DNA of 64,000 nucleotides, from positions 86,007 to 150,006 of the forward strand of contig NZ_JASDCU010000012.1 in NCBI RefSeq assembly GCF_030407765.1, written 5' to 3'. Of the stretch, positions 25,166 through 33,424 are shown piece after piece (position 1 is the stretch's first letter; every line of letters starts with the position of its first letter). The translations under genes were made by a program, and so were the position numbers. The notes under the pieces were generated by a model that was given only the letters and a program-made list of their open reading frames with translations, was not told the origin of the DNA and ran no database searches. This DNA is from Microbacterium sp. APC 3901 (GTDB lineage: Bacteria; Actinomycetota; Actinomycetes; Actinomycetales; Microbacteriaceae).

Positions 25166-25184
25166 CTCCCCATTCTCCCCCTGG

Positions 25185-25529
25185 TCAGGCGTGCGCGGGA
25201 ACGTCGAGACGCTCAGCCGGCGGTGCGCTGCCCTCTGCCGGCTCGGGCACGAGGTACAGACCGCTCGGTGCGCTGGCCGTGAACGCGAGGGCTTCGATCC
25301 AGGCGCGGTTGATCGAGGGCTGACGGCTTCCGCTGTACTTGAAGACGAGCGAGCTTCCGGCGTGCACCCAGACGGTCGTGCGGCCGCCTCCGACGCTCAT
25401 GTCCTCGCGCCAGGTGAAGCTGAAGGGCTCTCCTCGACGCAGCTTGGCCGTGATGACGAGCTGCAGGTGCGTGAGTGCGCGGTCTTCGATGTCGGCCTTG
25501 ACGCTGCCTTCATAGACGAGCTTTCCCAT
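25185..25529 (-). CDS. DUF7882-type small protein
   Basis: 114 residues from ATG 25527-25529 with GAGGAGAT just upstream. Same family as the 9441-9734 protein: MGKL-x-Y, IED-x-x-L-x-HLQLVI, KLRRGEPFSFTW, GRTTVWVH and LVFKY. It carries an extra proline-rich C-terminal extension of about 20 residues (VPEPAEGSAPPAERLDVPAHA). A longer frame to 25652 lacks a good ribosome-binding site. Function unknown. Confidence 0.78.
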   Translation of the reverse strand: MGKLVYEGSVKADIEDRALTHLQLVITAKLRRGEPFSFTWREDMSVGGGRTTVWVHAGSSLVFKYSGSRQPSINRAWIEALAFTASAPSGLYLVPEPAEGSAPPAERLDVPAHA

Positions 25530-25728
25530 GATGATCTCCTCACTGCGCCACGGAACCCAGGTCATCAGATGCGGTCGGATGATCACCGGGGCGTTACCAG
25601 CATCCCATATATCGTGGGTCGGCGGCTGAGCGTCCGCCGCGTCGTCACGCACCCGTCTGTCAACCCTCTGTCGGATTCTCGGTCATCGACGGATGGTGGC
25701 CACTCGACATCGAACGAGGAGGATGACG

Positions 25729-26913
25729 ATGAAGGCACTCACCTGGCAGGGAACTCGCAACGTGGCGGTCGAGGAGGTGCCCGACCCGGTCATCGAGCAC
25801 GCGACGGATGCGATCATCCGGATCACCTCTTCGGCGATCTGCGGCTCTGATCTGCACCTCTACGAACTGCTCGGCCCATTCCTCGACAAGGGCGACATCC
25901 TCGGTCACGAGCCGATGGGCGTCGTCGTCGAGGTCGGTGCGGCAGTGCGTGATCTGGCCGTCGGCGATCGCGTCGTCGTGCCGTTCAACATCTCGTGCGG
26001 CCACTGCTTCTTCTGCTTGCGGGGCCTGCAGTCCCAGTGCGAGACGACGCAGGTGAAGGAGTACGGCAGCGGCGCCTCGCTGTTCGGCTACACCAAGCTC
26101 TACGGGCAGGTCCCCGGCGGTCAGGCCGAGTATCTCCGCGTTCCGCTGGCCGACTACAACCACATCAAGGTCGCCTCCGACCTTCCCGATGAGCGCTATC
26201 TCTTCCTCAGCGACATCCTGCCGACCGCCTGGCAGGGCGTCGACTACGCGAACGTGCCTGATGGCGGAACGCTCGCCGTGATGGGGCTCGGCCCGGTCGG
26301 CCAGTTCGTCGCCCGCGTGGGTGCGCACCGCGGTTATCGGGTGCTCGCTGTGGATCCCGTCGCCGAGCGACGCGAGATGGCTGCTCGACACGGGGCGGAG
26401 GTCTTCGATCTGACCGACGACGTCGTCGCAGAGCTGCGAGACCTCACCGACGGACGAGGGGCGGATGCCGTCGTCGACGCCGTCGGCATGGAGGCGCATG
26501 GCAACCCCGGGATCAAGCTCGTGCAGCGCGCAGTCGGCCTGCTGCCCGATCCGGCCGCCAGGCAGGTCTTCGACAAGGCCGGCATCGATCGCCTCGCCGC
26601 CCTCTATGCGTCGATCGACGTCGTGCGTCGCGGCGGAACGGTGTCGCTCAGCGGCGTCTATGCCGGTGACGCCGACATCATGCCCATGAAGACGCTGTTC
26701 GACAAGCAGGTCAGCATCCGCATGGGCCAGTGCAACGTCAAGCGCTGGATCGACGACCTGATGCCGCTGGTCGAGGATCTCAGCGACCCGCTGGGCGTGA
26801 TGGATCTCACGACCCACACCGCTCCGCTCGAAGACGCTCCCGGGCTCTACGAGACCTTCCAGCGCAAGGACGACGGCTGCATCAAGGTCGTGCTCCAGCC
26901 CTCGACCGTCTGA
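25729..26913 (+). CDS. Zinc-dependent alcohol dehydrogenase, formaldehyde-dehydrogenase-like
   Basis: 394 residues, MDR superfamily. Catalytic zinc ligands C38, H60, E61; structural zinc cysteines C90, C93, C96, C104. GLGPVGQFVARVGAHRGYRVLAVD is the Rossmann NAD-binding motif. The long insertion after GMEAHG (about 250-300) and HVDYANVPDGGTLAVMGLGP resemble glutathione-independent formaldehyde dehydrogenases and threonine-dehydrogenase-like enzymes. ATG 25729 is preferred because GAGGAGG ends 6 bp upstream, whereas the ATG at 25723 directly abuts it. Likely oxidises a small aldehyde or alcohol with NAD. Confidence 0.9.
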   Translation: MKALTWQGTRNVAVEEVPDPVIEHATDAIIRITSSAICGSDLHLYELLGPFLDKGDILGHEPMGVVVEVGAAVRDLAVGDRVVVPFNISCGHCFFCLRGLQSQCETTQVKEYGSGASLFGYTKLYGQVPGGQAEYLRVPLADYNHIKVASDLPDERYLFLSDILPTAWQGVDYANVPDGGTLAVMGLGPVGQFVARVGAHRGYRVLAVDPVAERREMAARHGAEVFDLTDDVVAELRDLTDGRGADAVVDAVGMEAHGNPGIKLVQRAVGLLPDPAARQVFDKAGIDRLAALYASIDVVRRGGTVSLSGVYAGDADIMPMKTLFDKQVSIRMGQCNVKRWIDDLMPLVEDLSDPLGVMDLTTHTAPLEDAPGLYETFQRKDDGCIKVVLQPSTV

Positions 26914-26923
26914 CTGCGACCGC

Positions 26924-26955
26924 GCCGGCTGTGCAGCCCGCACTGCGCAGCCGGC
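26924..26955. terminator. Bidirectional terminator-like hairpin between convergent genes
   Basis: 13-bp stem (one G-U) formed by GCCGGCTGTGCAG and CTGCGCAGCCGGC around a 6-nt loop, placed between the alcohol dehydrogenase stop and the convergent SRPBCC stop. It would serve both strands. Confidence 0.6.
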
Positions 26956-26969
26956 TCACCTTCAGTCAG

Positions 26970-27407
26970 TCAGCCCGCGCGGCCCTCGGCGAGATAGGCG
27001 AGTCGCTGCAGCGTCTCGGAGTTGCGCCAGCGCAGCAGGGGAGCGGTGACGACGCCGGGAAGCAGAGTCGCCGGGCCCTTCACCGGCTCCTCGTCGATCC
27101 GCACGATCGAGCCGTCGCCGTGCGAACGCACACGCAGCGTGACGCGGGCCTCGCCGATCGGCCAGCCCTTCGCACGCATCACCATCCGGTGCGGGGGATC
27201 CCACTCCTCGACCACCGTGGTGTCGTCGAGCAGGGCCGGCCAGACGCCGACCGAGTGGTGCAGTTCCGCGCCCGGCTGCGGCCACGTGTCATCGACGTCG
27301 CGCATGCGCGAGGCGCCGACGACCCACGCCGGGTAGAGCCAGGCGTCGGCCAGCACCCGGAACAGGTCATCGGGGCGGCAGTTCATCGTGCGCACGTTCT
27401 TGGCCAT
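26970..27407 (-). CDS. SRPBCC-family (START-like) protein
   Basis: 145 residues from ATG 27405-27407, preceded by AGAAGGAGCC. N-terminal helix RPDDLFRVLADAWLYPAWVVGASRM followed by antiparallel strands (VVEEWDPPHRMVMRAKG, ARVTLRVRSHGDGSIVRIDEE) and a long C-terminal helix: the helix-grip fold of polyketide-cyclase-like SRPBCC proteins that bind hydrophobic ligands. Divergent from the CYP152-like gene across about 160 bp, so shared regulation is plausible. Ligand unknown. Confidence 0.82.
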   Translation of the reverse strand: MAKNVRTMNCRPDDLFRVLADAWLYPAWVVGASRMRDVDDTWPQPGAELHHSVGVWPALLDDTTVVEEWDPPHRMVMRAKGWPIGEARVTLRVRSHGDGSIVRIDEEPVKGPATLLPGVVTAPLLRWRNSETLQRLAYLAEGRAG

Positions 27408-27565
27408 GTCGGCTCCTTCTGTGGCGGTTGTCATCATGGTCGTGCCTCCGCGGCGATCCACCGAGGGGGTTGACGGGCCGGGTGCGGCGACGATCGGCCG
27501 TAGCACAGAGCCCGCATCGGCGCCTCCCCCTGGAACAGCGCGAGGGTCTCTGCGAACGTCAGGTC

Positions 27566-28909
27566 ATGGCACTCATCGATCTTCCCGTTCGCGCCGCCCG
27601 CAGAATCAGCGCTCTGGCGCACGACGACGCACCCACCCTGCTCACCCGCGGCTACGGCTTCGGCCCACGGATCTGGCGCCGGGTGCGACCGGGCGCGAGG
27701 TCGGCACCGATGCGACTGCTGGGCGACGACACGGTGTTCGTGCCCGGAGTAGAGGGCGTCGAGCTGTTCTACGACGAGACCCGCATCGCGCGGTCCGGGG
27801 CCATGCCGGCCCTCGTGCAGGAGAGCCTGTTCGGTCACGCGTCGGTGCACAGCCTCGACGGCGACGCGCACAAGCATCGCAAGGCCACATTCATCGACGT
27901 CGCCTATGACGACGAGCAGGTCGCGCGGTTGACCCCCTGGCTCGAGCGCGAGTGGGAGAGCGAGCGGCAGGCGTGGCTCGACGGCGGCACACGCAGCGCC
28001 TACGACGCGGCCGTCGGCGCGCTGGGTCGCGCGATCATGGGATGGGCGGGTGTGCCCGGCACACCCGCAGCGAAGACGCGGTGGGCCGCGCGGCTCGCGC
28101 AGATCGTCGACGGCTTCGGCTCGCCGTACTCGCCGGAGTACCTCGCCGCTCTGGCCAACCGGTGGTGGTCGGATCGCCACTCGACCCGACTCATCGAGGC
28201 CGTGCGGCACGGCGCACTCAGCGCAGAACCGGAAACGGCGCTCGAGCGATGGGCGCACCACCGCGATCAGGACGGCGAGCTGCTGCCCGCCCGCATCGCC
28301 GGTGTCGAGCTGCAGAACAGCATCCGTCCGATGATCGCGGTCGCGCGCTTCGTCGCGTTCGCCGCGAAGGCCCTGCACGAGCACCCCGAGTGGCGCGAAC
28401 GCATCGCCGCCGAAGCCGCCGAACGGGGATCACTCGTCGGCGGCCCGCTGTCGATCATGTTCGCGCAGGAGACCCGGCGCCTCTCACCCTTCGTGCCGAT
28501 GCTCCCCGGGTGGGCGATCGCCGACATCGAGATCGACGGCCAGCGAGTGGATGCCGGCGGACGCGTCGTGCTCGACATCCTCGGCACCGACACCGATGAC
28601 CGATTCTGGGCGCGCCCTGAGCGGTTCGACCCGGAGCGCTTCCGCGATGTCGGCGCAGACTACGAGGCGCTCGCCGCATTCATCCCGCACGGCGGGGCTG
28701 GCGTCGCGACCGGTCATCGGTGCCCCGGCGAGAAGCTCGCGATCGCAGGCCTCGCCGCAGCGATCACGGTACTCAGCGATCCTCGCCTGCGCATCCTCGA
28801 CCAGGGCCTCGACGTCAACCGGCGTCGTCTCCCCACCAAGCCCCGCTCGGGCGGCACGGTGCGGTCGGCCTCGGCGCCTGCGTCGAGCGGGTGCCCCTTC
28901 CACCGATAG
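27566..28909 (+). CDS. CYP152-like cytochrome P450 fatty-acid peroxygenase
   Basis: 447 residues. Heme thiolate at C386 in HGGAGVATGHRCPGEKLA. In the I helix the sequence is LQNSIRPMIAVARFVAFAA, with R254-P255 in place of the usual acid-alcohol pair; this Arg-Pro is the hallmark of CYP152 peroxygenases (P450 BSbeta, SPalpha, OleTJE), where the substrate carboxylate binds the Arg and H2O2 is the oxidant. His at G-HASVHSLDG (about 93-98) may bear on hydroxylase versus decarboxylase outcome. The C terminus ends in SSGCPFHR. Neighbours include redox enzymes and an SRPBCC protein; no ferredoxin gene, as expected for a peroxygenase. Confidence 0.88.
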   Translation: MALIDLPVRAARRISALAHDDAPTLLTRGYGFGPRIWRRVRPGARSAPMRLLGDDTVFVPGVEGVELFYDETRIARSGAMPALVQESLFGHASVHSLDGDAHKHRKATFIDVAYDDEQVARLTPWLEREWESERQAWLDGGTRSAYDAAVGALGRAIMGWAGVPGTPAAKTRWAARLAQIVDGFGSPYSPEYLAALANRWWSDRHSTRLIEAVRHGALSAEPETALERWAHHRDQDGELLPARIAGVELQNSIRPMIAVARFVAFAAKALHEHPEWRERIAAEAAERGSLVGGPLSIMFAQETRRLSPFVPMLPGWAIADIEIDGQRVDAGGRVVLDILGTDTDDRFWARPERFDPERFRDVGADYEALAAFIPHGGAGVATGHRCPGEKLAIAGLAAAITVLSDPRLRILDQGLDVNRRRLPTKPRSGGTVRSASAPASSGCPFHR

Positions 28910-28915
28910 AGACCG

Positions 28916-29899
28916 TCATTCCGGGCCGGAGGTGTCCGCTCCGTCCGGGATGCGGTCGATGGGCACGACGACGACCTCCTGGACCTTCCAGTCGAGGTCG
29001 GCGATCCGCTCCGACAGGTCGGTCGTCTGTCGCAGCGTCACTTTGCCTTTGTGCGGCACGACGAATGCCTCGATGTGGAAGACCTGGCCCTGGTCGCGCA
29101 TCCTGACCCCTGCCTCCTTCACCCAGGGTTGTGAGCGCATCGTCGCGAGCACTTCACCGGCGAGCGGATGCGGATGCTTGCTGTCGTAGGTCCGAGCGCG
29201 CTGGTCCATCAGGTCGATCACCGCGGTCTTCGTGTTGCGCCATCCGTCCCAGATGATGCCGAGCGAGATCACCAGAGCCGCCGCGCCGTCCAGCCACCAC
29301 ACACCCACGCCGACGCCGAGCACTCCGACGATCGAGGCGACCGTGGTCTGCCAGTCGGCCTTCGCCATGTCGGCATCGGCGTAGAGCAGCTTGTTGTGCA
29401 GCACGGGGGCGAGCTTCGCCTTCGCCGGTCCGTAGAAGAACACCGGACCGACGATCACCACGGCCATGACGGCGACCATCAGCCAGCCGAGCCAGATCGT
29501 CTGCCCGAACAGCTGCACGGTGCCGACGGTGGGATGCTCGCCGGCGATGAGCCCGGTCACCGCCTCGACCGCCAGATTGAGTCCCACGGCCAGCAGCGCG
29601 ACCCCGGCCACGAGATGGCCGATGCCCATGACCCGATGCAGCCCGTAGGGGTGCTTCACCGAAGGGCGCTTGCGGATGAAGATCAACGCGACGAGGAACG
29701 CGATCTGCGGGATGAGCGACAGCATGTCCTCGATCCAGGCCGTGCGCATCGCCTGCGAGTTGCCGACGACGAGCGCGATCACCGCGATCGTCACCGAGGT
29801 GTAGGCGATCGTGAACCACTCCCAGCCGACCGCTCGTCGCAGCGCCTGACGCTGCTCGTCGGGGAGCTCCGTCCGTCCGATCCTCGTCGGCGTCGTCAC
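28916..29899 (-). CDS. Cation diffusion facilitator (CDF) family transporter
   Basis: 327 residues from GTG 29897-29899, which overlaps the preceding TGA. About six transmembrane helices; helix II has SQAMRTAWIEDMLSLIPQ and helix V ADADMAKADWQTTVASIVG, the positions where CDF proteins place metal-binding His/Asp. The C-terminal domain (DQRARTYDSKHPHPLAGEVLATMRSQPWVKEAGVRMRDQGQVFHIEAFVV) is the CDF ferredoxin-like cytoplasmic domain. Probable divalent-cation:H+ antiporter (Zn, Fe or Mn). Coupled to a lipoprotein gene, which is unusual. Confidence 0.85.
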   Translation of the reverse strand: MTTPTRIGRTELPDEQRQALRRAVGWEWFTIAYTSVTIAVIALVVGNSQAMRTAWIEDMLSLIPQIAFLVALIFIRKRPSVKHPYGLHRVMGIGHLVAGVALLAVGLNLAVEAVTGLIAGEHPTVGTVQLFGQTIWLGWLMVAVMAVVIVGPVFFYGPAKAKLAPVLHNKLLYADADMAKADWQTTVASIVGVLGVGVGVWWLDGAAALVISLGIIWDGWRNTKTAVIDLMDQRARTYDSKHPHPLAGEVLATMRSQPWVKEAGVRMRDQGQVFHIEAFVVPHKGKVTLRQTTDLSERIADLDWKVQEVVVVPIDRIPDGADTSGPE

Positions 29900-30399
29900 G
29901 AGCTCGCCTCCTCGTCGAGGTATCGCTCCAGCTCGCTCAGGAACGCATTCTCTCCCAGCGGCACGAGCATGACGATCTCGCGGCCCTCTGCTCCATCGAT
30001 GCCGGGGTAACCGCGGGTGACGCCTGCTCTGTCGACCCAGGGGGTGTCCGCCGTGAACCCGCCGACGACGAGGTCGAGGTCGCCGCGCTCGAGCATTCCG
30101 ACCAACGTCTCCTCCGACCCGTTCGTCCAGTCGACCTCGGCATCGATGCCGTCTGCGAAGCCGGTCACGAGATCGGGGATGCTGCCGGTCGGGGTCTCGC
30201 GATCGGTGTCGACGAGTCCGGGATCGGCTGAGACACCGACCCGCAGTTCGGACCCGGTCACGGATTCGAGTGTGCCGTCGGGATCGGCGGGAATCGTCAG
30301 GCCACAGCCCGACAGGCCGATCACGAGCAGGAGCGCGGCCGCCGAGAAGACCGCGCGGCGGGGAGACCACGTCGATGCGTTCACGACGACATGGTGCAT
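29896..30399 (-). CDS. Short binding-protein-like lipoprotein
   Basis: 167 residues from ATG 30397-30399. Signal peptide with lipobox LSGC (about residues 27-30). The mature part contains LRVGVSADPGLVDTDRETPTGSIPDLVTGFADGI, DLDLVVGGFTADTPWVDRAGVTRGYP and a C-terminal helix, resembling the first lobe of family-3 amino-acid-binding proteins, but the mature chain is only about 135 residues, so most of the second lobe is missing. Coupled by a GTGA overlap to the CDF gene. It could sense or buffer a ligand for the transporter; that is inference. Confidence 0.7.
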   Translation of the reverse strand: MHHVVVNASTWSPRRAVFSAAALLLVIGLSGCGLTIPADPDGTLESVTGSELRVGVSADPGLVDTDRETPTGSIPDLVTGFADGIDAEVDWTNGSEETLVGMLERGDLDLVVGGFTADTPWVDRAGVTRGYPGIDGAEGREIVMLVPLGENAFLSELERYLDEEASS

Positions 30400-30492
30400 C
30401 TCGCGTCGACGGCGGAGAATCCGGTTGACGCTCGCCTTCGCGCGGAGTATGCGGTGGCTCGTCGCCCGCACTCGACCGGTACGGTAGGGCAC

Positions 30493-31776
30493 ATGTCACA
30501 GGCCCTCCGCACCTTCGGGCGCATCGTCGCGCGGCACTGGCCCGCGCTCATGGCCTGGTACCTCGGGGGCGAGGCTCTGCACCGCGTGCTCATCGAGTTC
30601 GCCGGATTCGTCGGCGGCCACACCACGCTCGGCGGCCTGCTGCTGCTGCCGCTGGCGGTCGCCGCTCGCCTCGTCTCGTACGTCGCGATGTACCTCACAG
30701 TGCGTCCGTCGCTGCCGCACAGTCGGAGGGAGGATGCCGGGGGCATTCGCGAGTTCGGCTCGGCCACGCTCTCGGCGATCCTGCCGTTCTTCGCGTTCTA
30801 CACCGCGTGGGGGCTGCTCGACGCCGACCAGATCGAGTTCTTCCAGATCGCGCTCGCGGTCGCACTGCCCCAGTCCGGTGAGGGATTCTCGCAGATCGGC
30901 GACCGCGGCGGACTGATCTCGGTCGGTGTGCTGCCCGTGACGGTGCTCGTGATCGCCCTTGCCGCTCGTGTGCTCCTCACCCGCTTCGCCGACCGGTTGC
31001 CGCGTTGGACGATCATCCTCGCCACCTATGCCGAGGTGCTGTGGACGTTCATGCTCTTCACGCTCGTCGCGCGATGGTGGACGAGCGTCCTCGACTGGTT
31101 CGCCGACCGCCAGGCGGTCGGCTGGCTGCGGGGATTCGGCGACTGGTTCGCCGTGAACCTCCAGCCCGTCGCCGCGGTCTGGGAGGGAGCGACCTGGCTC
31201 GTCGGCATCCTGGTCGCGGCGCTCATCCTGCCGGCCGCGTGGCTCACAGTCGCCGGCGTGATCTTCGGCACCACCTTCGACTCGACTCCCGCGTTCTCGC
31301 GGTTCGGCGGGGGAGCTGCCCGCGGCGCGGTGATGAGTGTCGCGCGCACTCTCGTGATGCGACTCGAGGGTCTCTGGGCGGCTGTCACGGTGATCTGGCG
31401 GGGCGGGCCGCTGCTCTTCGGCGCGTACGCCCTGGCCTACGCGGCATGGGCCTTCGCCGAGCAGGCGGGAACCCGCGGGGTGCTGCTGCTCGTCGGCGGC
31501 CATGAACGGTGGTTCTGGGCAGGGGTCTTCCCGCTCCTCACCGTCGCGATCGCGGCAGTGGCCGAGCCCTTGAGAGTGGCGATCGTCGCGACGGCGTACG
31601 ACGGCGTCATCGGCCGCCCCCGCTCAGGTCTCGACACCCGGCCCTCAGGGATCGATGCGGAACCGGGCGAGGTCGTCGTCGCTCCCCTCGATGTCGAGCA
31701 GGAAGGGGCCGTCGGCGTCGTCGGGAAGCAGGAAGGTCAGCAGGATGCGGTACGACGCCGGCTCGGCGATGCATGA
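30493..31776 (+). CDS. Polytopic membrane protein of unknown function
   Basis: 427 residues with eight or more hydrophobic segments (for example about 36-66, 96-118, 152-172, 184-205, 240-265, 312-330, 345-372). ATG 30493 follows GGTAGGGCAC. No transporter motif recognised; the N-terminal FGRIVARHWPALMAWYLGGEALHR and TLSAILPFFAFYTAWGLL are distinctive. The last 45 residues (after RPRSGLDTRPSG) are low complexity and overlap the convergent gene at 31645 by 132 bp, so the functional part probably ends near 31640. Function unknown. Confidence 0.7.
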   Translation: MSQALRTFGRIVARHWPALMAWYLGGEALHRVLIEFAGFVGGHTTLGGLLLLPLAVAARLVSYVAMYLTVRPSLPHSRREDAGGIREFGSATLSAILPFFAFYTAWGLLDADQIEFFQIALAVALPQSGEGFSQIGDRGGLISVGVLPVTVLVIALAARVLLTRFADRLPRWTIILATYAEVLWTFMLFTLVARWWTSVLDWFADRQAVGWLRGFGDWFAVNLQPVAAVWEGATWLVGILVAALILPAAWLTVAGVIFGTTFDSTPAFSRFGGGAARGAVMSVARTLVMRLEGLWAAVTVIWRGGPLLFGAYALAYAAWAFAEQAGTRGVLLLVGGHERWFWAGVFPLLTVAIAAVAEPLRVAIVATAYDGVIGRPRSGLDTRPSGIDAEPGEVVVAPLDVEQEGAVGVVGKQEGQQDAVRRRLGDA

Positions 31777-32130
31777 GCTCTCGCCCTCGTCGTAGGACAC
31801 GTCGAGATCCTCGCGAGAGCTGAGCCAGCTGCGATCCGAATCGGTCTCCGTGAGCGTGATCTGCCCGCAGCGGTCGGCGGCGGACCCGCCGGTCGACGAC
31901 AGCCGAACGCTCAGGGTCTGAGAGCCCTCCGGGGTCTCGAACTCACCCCACTCTGCAGGCCCGAGCGTGAGTGTCTGCCCGGCGATGTCGACGGACGACT
32001 CGGCCTCGATCACCCGATCGGTCGGCCGGATGCTGGGAAGGACGTCGAGCCACACGGTGGCGCCGAGCATGGCCACGGCGGCGATCGCCAGCGCGATCAG
32101 TGCCCGGCGCTGCCTCCTCCACCACGTCAC
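31645..32130 (-). CDS. Membrane-anchored extracytoplasmic protein, third gene of an unknown three-gene operon
   Basis: 161 residues. Basic N terminus (MTWWRRQRRALI) and one hydrophobic helix (about 12-30) act as signal anchor; the remainder is a beta-rich extracytoplasmic domain with two cysteines (DRCGQITL and ESSCIAEP) that may form a disulfide. The acidic C terminus is DADGPFLLDIEGSDDDLARFRIDP. Overlaps the upstream gene by 4 bp and runs 132 bp into the convergent membrane-protein gene. No family recognised. Confidence 0.7.
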   Translation of the reverse strand: MTWWRRQRRALIALAIAAVAMLGATVWLDVLPSIRPTDRVIEAESSVDIAGQTLTLGPAEWGEFETPEGSQTLSVRLSSTGGSAADRCGQITLTETDSDRSWLSSREDLDVSYDEGESSCIAEPASYRILLTFLLPDDADGPFLLDIEGSDDDLARFRIDP

Positions 32131-32684
32131 GGCGCGCTCAGTTCAGGATCGTCGAGCTCGACGCTCGGGGTGCGGGGTAGATCATCGAGATCGAGCGGGA
32201 TCGTGATCAGGTCGTCGAGCTCGGCAGTGAAATATGAGGAGGTGAGCCGCAGCTCCGCCTCTCCGGAGATGACATCGGGCGGCAGCTCGAAGGCCAGAGT
32301 GCCGACCGTGTCGACGCCGACCCGCAGCGAGGCAGACGTCAACGTCGCGTCCGGTCGTTCGCTCGCCTGGAACACACGGTCGTCGATCGTCAGCGTCGCC
32401 AGATTGACGGCAGCGTCGATCTCGGTGTGTGGGGCGGAAGCGGCGACCGTCACGACGACCCAATTGCCCTCCGCGCTCCAGTCGGCACCCGGCACGACGA
32501 CCTCATCAGCGAAGGTCGCTTCGGTCGCCGCCGCGATCAGCGTGCGTGACTCGACGGGATCGCCGAAGGATCCGTGCACCTCGGTCGGCCCGATGACGTC
32601 TTCGTCAGTGGGGGTGACCGCGGTCACGGCGCCGGCGGCGACCACGAGCGCGGCACCGAGCAGCCACGGCGTCGCGCGTCTCAT
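32127..32684 (-). CDS. Membrane-anchored extracytoplasmic protein, second gene of an unknown three-gene operon
   Basis: 185 residues. Signal or anchor helix at about 7-24 (WLLGAALVVAAGAVTAVTPT), then a beta-rich extracytoplasmic domain: ESRTLIAAATEATFADEVVVPG, WVVVTVAASAPHTEIDAAVNLATLTIDDRVFQASERP. The pattern resembles immunoglobulin-like DUF4352-type folds, as in its upstream partner. ATG 32682-32684 overlaps the upstream TGA by 4 bp. Function unknown. Confidence 0.7.
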   Translation of the reverse strand: MRRATPWLLGAALVVAAGAVTAVTPTDEDVIGPTEVHGSFGDPVESRTLIAAATEATFADEVVVPGADWSAEGNWVVVTVAASAPHTEIDAAVNLATLTIDDRVFQASERPDATLTSASLRVGVDTVGTLAFELPPDVISGEAELRLTSSYFTAELDDLITIPLDLDDLPRTPSVELDDPELSAP

Positions 32685-33385
32685 CGTGCCTCCTGCGCGG
32701 TGACGGTGATGCGGGCGCTGAGTGCGGCCGGGCGCCAGGTGACGGCACGCGATGAGAGGACGACCTGTCCACGGCGCACCTCCACCTCGTGCACGTCGAG
32801 TGACACGGCACCATCGGGGAACGCATCCTCGGAAACCGTCCAGGCGAAGGTGACCTGGCTGGGAACGCCCGGCTGCAGGATCACCTGCCCTGACGAGCCG
32901 TCGGCCCGCCATACGTCGACCGAGTCGGTCGTGGTGACGCCCTTCAGCCTGAGGAGGGGGGCATCGGTGTTGACGAACCCCGAGCTGATGCGGTCGGCGG
33001 TGGTGCCGACCCCGATCGGCGCATCCGAGAGATTCTCCATTCGCGTGCTCATCACGAGGAACTTCTCGCCGGGCTCCGCTTCGAGATACTCCGATTCGAC
33101 CTCGGTGGTGAACTCGGCGTCGAGCACGGTGATCGCATACATCGAGGTGCGCGCCTCGTCGTCGGGGCCGAGCTCGGTCGGCGACGCCTCAGCACGCGAC
33201 AGCCCGCCCACCGCCGCGACGACGGCGGCCAGAGCGACGAAGGCGAGCGCCGCGAACCAGATCCAGCGGGGGAGCTCGGCGGCAGCGTGTGTCCACCGCG
33301 AGACGGCGGAGCGGACGATGTTCGCGGCGGGGCGGGCGGCGGGCGCACCGGAGGGCGCGCCGTCGTGATCCCCCGTCTTGCTCAC
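32681..33385 (-). CDS. Membrane-anchored DUF4352-like protein, first gene of an unknown three-gene operon
   Basis: 234 residues from GTG 33383-33385. A Gly/Ala/Pro-rich cytoplasmic stretch (about 1-38), a transmembrane helix (about 40-63) and an extracytoplasmic beta-sandwich of about 160 residues: YAITVLDAEFTTEVESEYLEAEPGEKFLVMSTRMENLSDAPIGVG is the classic DUF4352-like pattern (strand, E-x-GEKF, N-x-SD). The operon encodes three such anchored proteins in series with 4-bp overlaps, which suggests a complex on the outer membrane face. Function unknown. Confidence 0.7.
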   Translation of the reverse strand: MSKTGDHDGAPSGAPAARPAANIVRSAVSRWTHAAAELPRWIWFAALAFVALAAVVAAVGGLSRAEASPTELGPDDEARTSMYAITVLDAEFTTEVESEYLEAEPGEKFLVMSTRMENLSDAPIGVGTTADRISSGFVNTDAPLLRLKGVTTTDSVDVWRADGSSGQVILQPGVPSQVTFAWTVSEDAFPDGAVSLDVHEVEVRRGQVVLSSRAVTWRPAALSARITVTAQEAR

Positions 33386-33424
33386 GAGGTCAGCCTAGCG
33401 AGGGCGCGTACTCAGACGGGAGAA

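Noticed and set aside
26970..27506. Longer N terminus of the SRPBCC protein
   Set aside because: Upstream in-frame starts give a low-complexity extension, whereas ATG 27407 has a strong AAGGAG at correct spacing.
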